64,000 nt of DNA, taken from the NCBI RefSeq assembly GCF_024139115.2, contig NC_085141.1:403933612-403997611 (forward strand). Direction: 5' to 3'. Made by a program: the position numbers and the translations under genes. The DNA comes from Armigeres subalbatus (Eukaryota > Arthropoda > Insecta > Diptera > Culicidae). The notes beneath the pieces were generated by a model. The model did no database searches and was not told where the DNA came from. It saw only the letters and a list, made by a program, of their open reading frames with translations. Of the stretch, positions 34,339 to 44,190 are shown one piece after another. Position 1 is the first letter of the stretch, and each line of letters opens with the position of its first letter.

Positions 34339-36306
34339 ATGAAGAAAGCTGGAAGTGAAGTTCTACGGTCATCGCGAGAGCCTTTAACACCAATAAGGAA
34401 AAAAGCACTTAATCGACTGAGAAGAGCAGTGCAGCTATCAAATAAACATCCTGATATGCTACCATATAAGTGGAAACTGAGAAACAGTCAACAAGAGTTT
34501 GCGGCAGCAATAAGAAGCCACAATGAGAGGAAAATCAAAAAGTTCTACAATGAGATAAACGACTTTGACGTAGCGGTTAGAATCAAAAAGTCATACCATT
34601 TTTTGAAGGGATTTATGGGAAGGAAAAGGAATAAAAGCGCGTATATTCCAATGAGTCATTGGAATGCAGAACTGAAAGCAAGTGAGGGACCGGACATTGA
34701 TCTGATGGAATCACAAGACACATGTCCACTAACAGAGCCACCAAAGGAGGATGACATGGCACAGATTGTTCAACAACAGTGTAACGGAAAGTCAGCAGGG
34801 GCAGACGGCATTAGGATGGAACACATTAAATATGCAGATGAAGAGACACAACAACAAATGACAGAGATATGGAAAAAAGTATGGATGGAAAACGAATTAC
34901 CGGAGGAAATGAATAGAACGATTCAAGTACCAATACCGAAGAAGGTTTCAGCTAAAGGAATACAGGACTACAGGAGAATTAGCCTTTGCAATGCGGGATA
35001 TAAACCATATGCCAAATGGCTGAAAAATCGCTTGAGGGAATTCACCGGAGATCCAGATTTAAATCAAGCTGCTTTCACTGAAGGGAGATCAACAGATGAC
35101 CACATGTTCGTGACAAGAAGGATCTTGGAAGAATACTGGAACGCTGGAAGACCGTTATATATAGCTGCACTTGATATAAGTAAAGCTTTCGATAATGTGA
35201 GTCTGCAACAGTTGAAACAAATATTGGCTGATATGAATGTCCCATCTCATTTGATTGACAGAGTATTACAATGTATAAGGAAGGAAAGGATGAGAGTGCG
35301 CTGGCAGAATCAATATACCACGGAACACAAAAGAGGAAAAGGAGTAAAACAAGGATGCCCGCTTTCACCGTTTCTGTTCAACATTGTAATGCAGGATGTA
35401 GTGAGAAGGGTCAAGACACTGATACCGGATTTGAACATGATGCAAAAAGGATCATTAAAATTACCGCTGATTCTATTGTTTGCGGATGACATTTTGGTGA
35501 TAACAGAAGATCAAGATGACTTGAATAGGATAATGAAAGCGTTGGAGACATGCCTGAAAGAGGTAGGGTTAGAAATCAACAATGACAAAAGTCAAATAGT
35601 GATAAGAGCCCCGAACTCAGAGGAAACGATGCCAACTTCAATCGAGATAAACGGTAGAAGATATGAAGTAAAATCATCAATGAGATACCTTGGAACATGG
35701 CTAACTAACACCTTGAATCGACCTGCGACGACAAAACAAAGGTGCATGAGTGCTGTAAAAGCAGCAAAAACTGTGATAGAATTTTGCAAAAAATATAAAC
35801 CATCATGGGATATTGGAAAATTAATATACACCACAGTTATAGCACCCTCCATACTATATGGCACCAAGACATCAACGTTGACCAAAAGGAGCAGAATGCA
35901 ATTGAGTAGATATGAGAAACAAATAATGAAGGATATATGGAATCACTGCCGAAAAACTAACCAAGAAAAATTTAATATACGTAAAGAACTAAAAGGAAAA
36001 ACTATTAACAGACGAGTACGGGTCAGCAGAATAAGTTATTTCGGGCACATAATGAGAAGACCAGAGGGACATCCCATCAAGATGGCAATGGAACTACAAT
36101 TTCGTAAAAAGAAACATGGACGACCAAGTTTCACTTGGAAGGACTCATTAAAACAAGACTTCGACAGATACGATGGCGCAAATGAAGAGGAGTGGAGAGA
36201 ACTGGCGAAAGATAGGAACGAAATTAAAAAGAAAGCAGAAGAAATTTACCTAGAAGAAGATAGTGAGATATCGGATGGAGAAGAGACTAGTGAAGAAAAC
36301 CAATGA
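34339..36306 (+). CDS. OTU-LINE ORF2: reverse transcriptase
   Basis: 655 codons from ATG four bases after the ORF1 stop; the frame is open back to 34267, overlapping the end of ORF1. RT motifs are in order: VPIPKK and DYRRISLCN (fingers), QAAFTEGRSTDDH, motif A ALDISKAFDN (Asp279), motif B KQGCPLSPFLFN, motif C LLFADDILV (Asp383, Asp384), and GLEINNDKSQIV. The thumb is followed by a C-terminal region with ISYFGHIMRR and GRPSFTWKDSLKQDFDRY and an acidic tail. All catalytic residues are present. In APE LINEs the endonuclease and RT normally share one ORF, so this start codon may be fortuitous. No ribosome-binding logic applies; translation as drawn would need reinitiation or a frameshift. Confidence 0.9.
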   Translation: MKKAGSEVLRSSREPLTPIRKKALNRLRRAVQLSNKHPDMLPYKWKLRNSQQEFAAAIRSHNERKIKKFYNEINDFDVAVRIKKSYHFLKGFMGRKRNKSAYIPMSHWNAELKASEGPDIDLMESQDTCPLTEPPKEDDMAQIVQQQCNGKSAGADGIRMEHIKYADEETQQQMTEIWKKVWMENELPEEMNRTIQVPIPKKVSAKGIQDYRRISLCNAGYKPYAKWLKNRLREFTGDPDLNQAAFTEGRSTDDHMFVTRRILEEYWNAGRPLYIAALDISKAFDNVSLQQLKQILADMNVPSHLIDRVLQCIRKERMRVRWQNQYTTEHKRGKGVKQGCPLSPFLFNIVMQDVVRRVKTLIPDLNMMQKGSLKLPLILLFADDILVITEDQDDLNRIMKALETCLKEVGLEINNDKSQIVIRAPNSEETMPTSIEINGRRYEVKSSMRYLGTWLTNTLNRPATTKQRCMSAVKAAKTVIEFCKKYKPSWDIGKLIYTTVIAPSILYGTKTSTLTKRSRMQLSRYEKQIMKDIWNHCRKTNQEKFNIRKELKGKTINRRVRVSRISYFGHIMRRPEGHPIKMAMELQFRKKKHGRPSFTWKDSLKQDFDRYDGANEEEWRELAKDRNEIKKKAEEIYLEEDSEISDGEETSEENQ

Positions 36307-39017
36307 ATAAAAATAACCAAAAAATTCTCCCTGAAGGTTAACCGGCTAGATAACGTTTGGATATAGGAGTTGCAGCTTGGTGTTTGGAATAGATAGGATG
36401 AGTGGCTAAAGATTGAGATGGATGTGAATGAATGTGGGAGACGAATGTGCTATATTTTGATATGCAATTCAGTGTGAGCTATAAAGAACAGATAGTTGCT
36501 TGAAAGTTATGAGTCAAGTTGCGTGAGCGAAAAGTAAAAGTAATATGAATACAGTGTAGACAGTTGATTAAAACTTAAGAAGTGAATCTGGATTACAATA
36601 GGGTCATTCGATAAGACGTCTAATCTGTACACCTCCAGAACTGTTAAAAATGGTAAATAGTTAAAGATAGGAGACAAATGCCGATAAAATCTTGATGTCA
36701 ACCAAACAAAACATAACGTTCAACCCTTATATTCTGGAAAATAGTTGGATTCACTGAGAGAAAGTAACATTTGCATTTCATTATGGTATAACTAGTCCTT
36801 ACTAATAAGCGGTTGAATGTTATCATAAAAAATGATAGTAACAGTAAACAATACAATCCGAAGAATTAAAAAAAATAATAATAAAAAAAAATAAATGAAA
36901 ATAAATAGATAAATAAATATATAAATGATATAGAATCAATCTAATTGAGAGCCGACTTTTTTTTGCCAAATAAACGAATGATAAGTCAGTTGAAGTAATT
37001 TATATAGCTTAGTTTCCTCTAAACTTCGGGTAGTATTGAAAAGATGTGAGGGCGGTCGGGAGGTTGTTACTATCATTTGATAAAAATATGCATTAAAGCT
37101 CTTTTTCTTATAAATCAGTTAATCCCCATTTTGTATGTATAAATATATTAAACGAAAAAGGTGGTAGGATATAAGAATACTTTTAGGTACTCTCTAATTT
37201 AATAACATCTTACATTCCAGAAAAATCTCAAAATCTCTCAATGAGCGTTAAGCTCAAACAGAGGATTCCAGCGTAATAATTTAAACTTCTCTTTCAGTTC
37301 CTTCTCCTCGTTGAAGAGCAACAGCCTAATGTAGACGGTTCAACTTATGGAAAAAAGATTAAGATACCAGTCAACAGAAACATTTGTAATGCATATGTGT
37401 GTATTTAGGTATGAAGCAGTATACTAATTATTTTATCGGAGATTTCCTCCTAACCCTAGGAGAATATAAACTATAAATATATACATACTAATTATTTCAT
37501 AATTCCATAATTATCAAAACAACGTACAACATGTACCCGAGCAGGAGAAATTGGCTCAATAATACTTAATTTTGTTATTGATACCATACTCTGTTATGAA
37601 CTGGCCCTGCATGGGAGGTGAAGTGCCGGAGGAATGATGCCGGGGGCTCGTATGCACAATACTTGAGCCATGGCAGACTCAGTTATTAAATTGAGTTTCG
37701 ATACCAAATGCATAACCAATTATTATTCGTTTGGTATTGAGGTACTTGAGCATGGTATGCCTCTAGTGTTTTGCATATGGGTTTTTTGGTGTTTTGCCTC
37801 TTATGCAGGGATAGATCATACCAATTTCTGTTATCGAGGTCGTCGCTCCTGCTCGGATATAAATGCATAACCTCAAGCAACTTTATAGTTTAATAGCATA
37901 TACCGGTAGAACAACTTATCGTTCAATCTACTCTCATTCTATTTTATTAATAATATTATATTATATAGTGTAAGTAAAATGATAATTATTATTAGGCAGA
38001 TGAGACCAGTTAGCGGGATTTGTCTACTAGATCTATCTATAATTTGATCACGAGCGATAAGCACCAGTAACACAAGTGCCCAGAAAAGTGATTCATTCAT
38101 TATTCTGTTTTAGTACCATCATAGAAGTTCTCACGGACTGACAGTCATTCTTATAGCCACCAAACTTTCTAGGTTAGAGGCACTGCTACAAATGATTTTT
38201 TTAATTTTCAGTTGATGATACAACTAAATGTATAAATTTCTTGGGTAACCAAAACATCACCAGCTTAACACCGGAATTTACTTTGATTTTTTTTGTAAAA
38301 TTTTTTCATGGAGTATCATATTCTTTCATTGACACCAAAGATCCTTATCGACTTTTTTAGATCAACCTTACATAGGAATAAGCTAAAACTACATAGTAGT
38401 GAACAGGATGTGGATTCGTTGTCCAGAAACTTCATCAACTGCCCAGGAAAAATGTGTTTCAAATAATCTTGTCTTCGCCTTCCTACAAAGCAGAGATTCA
38501 AATCTCAATATAAGAATCATAATACATAATCACACATAATACTACTTCATTTTATATCATATCTAATTATACTGCAATAACATAATATGGAATTGGGAGG
38601 GAGCATCAGGGCATCAGGGAAGTTAAAACTGAATGACACTAGGAGTGGGAAGCCGCCAAGTGTCTGAGCGAAAATGATACTATAACATCCTTGTAGATGG
38701 GTACGTTTTCACCACAGTTGTAACGGATCTGACGCGCCCTTCTTCTTACAAACCATCCCGTGGAAAGCCCTTCAAGTATTGCGAATTGTATTGCTAGTTT
38801 GTTGGATTATAACGTTGGAAGGAGATTCTTCATGTTCCGCGGGTTTCGCGTAGGTGTCTCTGCTTACGGGTCCGCCACCCCCCTTTTGGCCCTTCATACA
38901 GCGATATATTGAACACAGAATAGAAGTACAATTCGAACGTACTGTTGGGTGGAACCGCATGCAGAGCAAGACTCAAGCTAGGATGGTGGCTATCAACATA
39001 CATACATACATACATAC
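36307..39017 (+). other. 3' UTR of the OTU-LINE with (CATA)n tail
   Basis: 2.7 kb, AT-rich, no ORF above about 66 codons. A run of AATAAATAAATA words at 36870-36920 could be an older 3' end. A 320-bp TIR element sits at 37537-37856. Ends in the CATA repeat at 38995-39020. Confidence 0.6.
37537..37856. mobile_element. 320-bp MITE-like element with 11-bp TIRs in the OTU-LINE 3' UTR
   Basis: CCGAGCAGGAG at 37537-37547 is the exact complement of CTCCTGCTCGG at 37846-37856. Internal words (TTGATACCATAC, GATACCAAATGC, GGTATTGAGG) recur in both orientations. No clear target duplication, so it may be part of the LINE rather than an insertion. Confidence 0.5.
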
Positions 39018-39101
39018 ATACAGTGGTGGATTGAATTATGTAACTGTTCAGTGCTTGTCCTTCCCAGCAGCTTTACTGTTTTTCAGCTCCCTTAGAACCT
39101 T

Positions 39102-39330
39102 TTAAGGTCACTCCTGACGGAATCCAATTTTCAAAGTACTCGCATTTTCAAAGGCACACCATTCGATACGGAAGCAACGCACAACTGTCATTTTTATGTT
39201 TTCACGCATGCTGCGACGCAGCAAAGCTGAAAAAATAAAAATTACAGTTGTGCGTTGCTTCCGTATCGAATGGTGTGCCCTTGAAAACGCGAGTACTTTG
39301 AAAATTGGATTCCGTCAGGAGTGACCTTAA
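39102..39330. mobile_element. 221-bp foldback MITE flanked by TTAA, copy 2
   Basis: TTAA at 39102-39105 and 39327-39330; body 39106-39326 is the same length as copy 1 at 6341-6561. The arms begin GGTCACTCCTGACGGAATCC and pair almost throughout. Lies 57 bp right of the OTU-LINE. Confidence 0.85.
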
Positions 39331-39549
39331 ACCTCATCCAGCGTTGGTGGTTTCACAGCTTGACTTGACTGCTTGACTGATAGACGAAACTATGGTGGCA
39401 GCAAGATGGAAGAATAACTTCAAGGAGTTTTTGAACGTTGAAAACGAAAAGGGCATAAGAAAGCAGGTTCCTCAGCTTGCACATCCTTGCGCTAAATGGG
39501 TGCGTTGACTCGTGCTACTTTCATTTCCACTGTTCCACACAACTGTATC

Positions 39550-39795
39550 GTAAATCGTCATTGTCCCTGAAATGTAAGCTGGCTGTCTATAGGCAAATCA
39601 CTCTCCCCGTTATCAAATACGGTATGCCGGTCCGAAAGAGCTGCGCAAAAATTCATCATCTGAAACTTCAACGAGCTCAAAAATAGTTCTTGATGATGAT
39701 CCTCAACACTCCACCCAGGGCGCGAGCTTCTAAGGCCCACCGTCTGGATGGCATTCTAACACTGCAAGCACACTTTGGTGAGTGCAACGAGGCAG
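39550..39795 (+). pseudogene. Jockey-like LINE reverse transcriptase C-terminal fragment
   Basis: The plus frame reads SSLSLKCKLAVYRQITLPVI, KYGMPVRKSCAKIHHLKLQR and, after a stop, LMMILNTPPRARASKAHRLD. This is the region after the RT palm in Jockey-type LINEs. Truncated both sides. Confidence 0.65.
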
Positions 39796-39924
39796 CCGTA
39801 ATCTGGAAATGTGACGCGTACGCCATTTTCCAAAAATGATGTTAACGAGTCGTTAACCCGTCGAGCTTTTTAACAGAAAAGTGGAAAATCTTTCATGTTG
39901 CAACTTTACTTTTTCAGATTACGT
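39795..39924. mobile_element. MITE with GCCGTAATCTG ends, copy 1
   Basis: Left GCCGTAATCTGGAAATGTGA pairs imperfectly with CTTTTTCAGATTACG at the right. The centre (GCCATTTTCCAAAAAT, GTTAACGAG, TTTAACAGAAAA) is shared with 45425-45565. Confidence 0.7.
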
Positions 39925-39991
39925 TAGAGGTTCAGGGTTCGTTGCGCCGTTTCGGACCAACCTGCATTAAGGGCGCTTGTATCTAAATAGG

Positions 39992-40065
39992 TCAGTGATT
40001 CTCAACCTGGGGTACATGTACCCCTGGGGGTACCTTCACTGACCCTAGGGGGTACCAATCAGAGC
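39992..40065. mobile_element. hAT-like terminal fragment
   Basis: CAGTGATTCTCAACCTGGGG followed by short inverted GGGGTAC/GTACCCC words resembles the end of many hAT elements. No matching right end found. Confidence 0.4.
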
Positions 40066-40292
40066 TTTTTGATAAAGTTTCGATAATTGTGTATATTTTA
40101 TTTCAAAACTTTGTCTTGTTCATACTATGCATTGATCACCAGTAAATCAAAGCCAATTAAACCCTGCCCTCCTAAACCAGAACAGCGTATGAAGGGCTGT
40201 TGAACCAAAGATTAAACCGACAAAGCGTCGAATAAGAAAATTTAAAAAATCTTTAATGCGAGCTACCTGATCCAAACAAAATGTGGAGAAAT

Positions 40293-40420
40293 ATCGAGTC
40301 AAGTACGAGACACTGAAGACGGTCTCACAGTTGAGGTCGAAATACGTATCTGTAAAGATTACAAAACGTAGTGGAATTAAATGGAGAGTACTAAACTCGT
40401 CTAGGACAGTTGAAGACATT
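40293..40420 (+). repeat. dispersed repeat, copy 2
   Basis: Diverged copy of 26133-26260. Confidence 0.6.
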
Positions 40421-40499
40421 CCACTTTTAAAATAGCTTAATTTTTTTTATTGATAAATATGTTAGAAACATAAAGCATAAAGCCTTTTTTTCTCAAAAA

Positions 40500-40642
40500 A
40501 GCTCGCTTGCTTCGTTGCAAAAGGATTGAAAGCATCCTTCTACGCTTCTCGGAAGTCTTCTTCAGAGCAGCTCGAATGCCTCCTTTCAAGATGTTCAGAA
40601 GCCTTCGTCCAAAAGGTTTGGAAGCTTCCTTTCAAGAAACCT
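40500..40642. repeat. left part of a degenerate GGAAGCC-TTTCAAGA minisatellite
   Basis: About five units of 27-30 bp with GAAGCCT, TCTTTC and AAGA words. The array resumes at 42907 beyond the LINE-B insertion. Confidence 0.75.
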
Positions 40643-40680
40643 ATGTCTTCTTCCATTCATTTCATTTATTTAGTCTACAT

Positions 40681-41200
40681 CTAGACAGATAACACTGAAT
40701 CAACAATTTGACGCCACAATACACGGTTCGAGGCCGCATCTCTCCATCCTCGAATACGCCCACGCTCGCCAAGTCGTTTTGCTCCTGGTCTGCCCATCTC
40801 GCTCACTGCGCTCCACGCCGTCTTGTACCTGCCGTATCGGAAGCGAACACCATCTTTGCAGGGTTGCTGTCCGGCATTCTTGCAACATGTCCTGCCCATC
40901 GTACCCTTCCGGCTTTAGCTACCTTCTGGATACTGGGTTGGCCGTAGAGTTGGGCGAGCTCATGGTTCATTCTTCGCCACCACACACCGTCTTCTTGTAC
41001 ACCGCCAAAAATGGTCCTGAGCACCCGTCTTTCGAATACTCCGAGTGCTTGCAAGTCCTCCTTGAGCATTGTCCATGTTTCATGTCCGTAGAGGACAACC
41101 GGTCTTATTAGCGTCTTGTACATGACACATTTGGTGCGGTGGCGAATATTTTTTGACCGCAGTTTCTTCTGGAGCCCGTAGTAGGCCCGACTGATAGAAC
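40681..41200 (-). pseudogene. LINE-B C-terminal region fused to linker
   Basis: The frame at 41516-40803 runs from linker into AYYGLQKKLRSKNIRHRTKC, then TLIRPVVLYGHETW and VRWAGHVARMPDSN. The whole RT fingers and palm are missing; the join falls near 41190. The end (MGRPGAK region) shifts frame at about 40805. Confidence 0.8.
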
Positions 41201-42305
41201 TTGCGTGATTCTTGAGAACGGCACAGCTGTTCCATTTCCTCGCACTCCGCTTCTTCCAGGCGGCTTTTCTTCTCCTGAAAAAGGCGGGTCTGCTGTCTCC
41301 GCTTCCGTCTATAACGTTCCACGTTCTGCCGGGTACCTTGCTGCAGCGCGACCGCCCGCGCTGCGTCCTTCTCGTCCAGAATCTGTCTGCACTCTTCGTC
41401 GTAACAATCGTTCCGTCGACTTCGACCCATATACCCGACATTGTTCTCCGCTGCGTCGTTAATGGCTGCTTTAACTGTATTCCAGCAGTCCTCAAGAGGG
41501 GCCCCATCGAGCTCACCCTCTTCCGGCAACGCTACCTCGAGATACTGCGCGTATGCAGTGGCGACATCAGTTTGCTTCAGTCGTTCTAGGTCGTACCGCG
41601 GCGGTCGTCGGTAAAGAAAATTGATGATGACGGATAGTTTTGGACGCAGTTTCACCATCACCAGATAGTGTTCAGAGTCGATGTTAGCGCCACGATATGT
41701 CCTGACGTCGATAATGTCGGAGAAGTGCCGTCCATCAATCAGAACGTGGTCGATTTGTGATTCTGTCTGCAGTGGTGATCTCCAGGTGTACCGATACGGG
41801 AGGCTGTGTTGAAAGTAGGTGCTGCGAATGGTCATATTCTTGGAGGCGGCGAAATCAATTAGTCGTAGGCTGTTTTCGTCAGCCGGTGGGCGCTGAACTT
41901 TCCAATAGTCGGTCTAAACTCCTCCTCTTGGCCAACCTGAGCGTTCAAATCTCCTATGATGATTTTGACGTCGTGGCTTGGGCAGCTGTCGTACTCACGT
42001 TCCAGCTGCGCGTAGAATGCGTCCTTATCATCATCAGTGCTTCCGGAGTGTGGGCTATGGACGTTGATTATGCTGAAGTTGAAGAACCGGCCTTTGATCC
42101 TCAACCTGCACATTCTTTCATTGATCGGCCACCACCCGATCACGCGCCGTTGCATATCGTCCATCACTATGAAAGCTGTTCCCAGCTCGTGTGTGTTTCC
42201 GCAGCTCTGGTAGATGGTATGATTACCTCTAAAAGTTCGCACCATTGATCCCTTCCAACAAACCTCCTGCAGCGCTACGATGCCGAATCCACGGTCCTTG
42301 AGCAC
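41080..42305 (-). pseudogene. LINE-B endonuclease, nearly complete
   Basis: Frames 42305-41859 and 41835-41080 with one frameshift between them. Motifs: VALQEVCW, INVHSPHSG, GDLNAQVG, SQIDHVLIDGRH, NIDSEHYLV (Asp to Glu in the last). A basic linker follows (RYRRKRRQQTRLFQEKKSR). This is the best-kept endonuclease of the family here, but the frameshift and the lost RT make it non-functional. Confidence 0.8.
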
Positions 42306-42906
42306 ATCGGCGAGTATGCGTGTGCTCCCGATGAAGTTGAGAGATTTGCAGTTCCACGAACTGAGTTTCCAATCGCTAGTCCCTTTTCGTCGCAGTGGTC
42401 TTCGCCGATGGTTCCGGTCCGTACTCTCTTGTTGATTGTTCGTTGCTTAAGATTTTTAAAGGCTGGCTTGCAGGGCCTGACACCAAACCCCCTAAATTTC
42501 CGGAGGACCATTCCTCCTTATTTCCGGTGGACCATGGTGCACAGTTTCACTTAGAGTCCCTCGCTGGCACTCGGACGATGATCAACCGCCCCTAACATGG
42601 AGAACAGACGCTGTTGTGAGCCGATCCTGACATGGAGAACAGACGCTCAATAAGATTTGCACCTCCGGAGAGGAGCAAACCCCCCCTTCCCTGTCAGCAT
42701 ACGACCATAGTTCCCACCGGGGTTGGTTACCCGATCTTCACTAAGGTTGCTCGTATCCCAGCCAGCACCACGGGGAGGTAGGGATAGGAGTTGCTGGGTA
42801 AGAGGCTAAGGACCGCAAGATGGGGTCTATTTTATTCCTTCAGGTACGCGAAGTACCAATGGTACGCTTTACCCAGCATTTGCCGTGCCGTGCATGTCTT
42901 CTTCCA

Positions 42907-43475
42907 AGAGGCCCGGAATCCTCGTTTTATGAGAGTCGGAAGCCTTCTTTCAAAAAGCTTGGAAGAGTCCTTTCATGAGGGTCGGAAGCCTTTAAAAAAA
43001 CTCGGAAGTCATCGTCCAAGATGCTCGGAAGCCTCCTTTCAAGATGCCTGGAAGCCTTGTTTCAAGCAACCCGGAAGCCTACTTTCAAGAGCCTCGGATG
43101 CCTTTCTTCAAGAAGCTCGGATTTCTTCTTTCAAGAGGTTCAGAAGCGTCTTTTAAAAATGCAAAGGAAGCCTCTTATAAAGAGGTGCGGAAGCATACTT
43201 TCACGAGGGCCAGAAGCCTTATATCAAAAACTCGGAAGGCTCTTTTTAAGAGGCTCGAAAGCCTACTTTCAAGTGAATCGGAAGCCTCCCTTCAAGAAGC
43301 TCGGAATTCTTCTTTGGAGGCTTGGAAGAGGCTTGGAAGCGTTAGAAGTTTGTGTGACGAAGGGAGAGGGGGTTGAAAATTCCCCTTTTTGCGTGACGTA
43401 CTTTATGGATCTTCCCTTTTAAGTGGCTCCAAAGCCGCTATTCAAGAACTGCGGAAGCCTACTTTCAAGAGATTC
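42907..43475. repeat. right part of the degenerate GGAAGCC minisatellite
   Basis: About 18 diverged units of 25-30 bp with GGAAGCC, TTTCAAGA and GCTCGG words, interrupted at 43351-43416 by a MITE fragment. The 110-133-codon frames here (rich in Ser, Phe, Lys and Arg) only reflect the repeat. Confidence 0.8.
43351..43416. mobile_element. right half of the AAAGTACGTCACGC MITE
   Basis: TGTGACGAAGG to GCGTGACGTACTTTATGG plus ATCTTCCC, matching the right part of 29900-30064. Confidence 0.75.
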
Positions 43476-43554
43476 AGAAGAATTAGGTTATCCAATTCTT
43501 ATTGTAAATATAAAGTGCACATAGTTTTTCTGGTACCTACGTGGATACCTGGTT

Positions 43555-43775
43555 GGCTACAGCGTCAATATACCTATGCCTGGCGTATTGTAGAGCTCCA
43601 TAATCGTCGGTCTTGGGCGATGTTCCTCCAGTTTCCCCGAACGTTCAGGGTCCCCAGGTCCGATTCCACCGCGTGCAGCCAGCGTTTTTGTGGCCTTCCA
43701 CGAAGACGCCGGCCCATATCTGGTTCTCTGTTGAATATTGTTTTCGCTTTTCTTTCTTCCGACATTCACACTAAG
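43555..43775 (-). pseudogene. LINE-C C-terminal and 3'-end fragment
   Basis: The minus frame at 43765-43574 reads MSEERKAKTIFNREPDMGRR, then RPQKRWLHAVESDLGTLNV and a C-terminus near RRLWSSTIRQA. It aligns by eye with the LINE-C end at 56189-56380 (EERQAKIILSRQPGRGHR). Confidence 0.75.
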
Positions 43776-44006
43776 TAACCAGCCTACTGAAGTCTGCCGT
43801 ATTTTATACGATTTACAATATTTTCTTCTTTGTATACTTGATACAGCTCATGATTCATGGGTCTACATCTCAGATATGTATCTACCTACAATATCATAGC
43901 CAATTAAATGAACATGTTAAACATTGCCGCTAGTAAAGTTAATTTTTGAAAATTGCATCCAAGCTAGCATCACACATGTTCCACGTAGATCGCTGCAACT
44001 TATTTG

Positions 44007-44190
44007 CACAAACTAACAGACGTAATACTGGAGAAATTACCATCGACAATAACATCAACGATCAATTTGTAATCCTTCTAGTTTTACATTTCACTCCAGC
44101 GCCTTCTGGTGACAATGTCATACGAAACATTGTTTCGTGTAACATGCTCGAAAGATGGTGGTAGAGGAGTTGAGCGACGGATTTTTCTGA
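44007..44190. mobile_element. 262-bp MITE family, copy 2, truncated
   Basis: Begins CACAAACTAACAGACGTAA, like the left end at 15445. Shares CACTCCAGCGCCTTCTGGTG and the segment to GGATTTTTCTGA. The right terminal repeat is missing and about 50 bp of the middle is absent. Confidence 0.75.

Larger units (their letters stand above)
30234..39045 (+). mobile_element. 8.76-kb OTU-domain LINE with 28-bp target-site duplication
   Basis: A 28-bp sequence (starting ATACAGTGGTGG, ending ATTATGTAACT) occurs exactly at 30234-30261 and 39018-39045. Between them lie a 1.6-kb 5' UTR, ORF1 (31863-34334), ORF2 (34339-36306), a 2.7-kb 3' UTR and a tail of about five CATA repeats (38995-39020), which also supplies the first bases of the right duplication. 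A perfect long duplication, a simple-repeat tail and an APE endonuclease plus RT are the hallmarks of target-primed insertion. The perfect match suggests a fairly recent event. The clade is not assigned; C-terminal motifs resemble RTE/Loner-type LINEs. Confidence 0.9.
40643..42906 (-). mobile_element. LINE-B copy with both ends and 13-bp target-site duplication, RT deleted
   Basis: ATGTCTTCTTCCA occurs at 40643-40655 and 42894-42906. The 2,238-bp insert has the LINE-B 3' end on the left, the 5' UTR on the right (42893-42310), an endonuclease, and a direct join from the linker to the region after the RT. The 5' UTR includes the ACCCAGCAACTCC region near 42800. It sits in a minisatellite whose halves flank it. 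This shows both natural ends of the family. Confidence 0.9.

Noticed and set aside
37670..37880. Opposed 64-66-codon frames
   Set aside because: They lie in the MITE-like part of the LINE 3' UTR and have no support.
42791..43422. Frames of 110-133 codons
   Set aside because: They follow the GGAAGCC minisatellite in all three frames.
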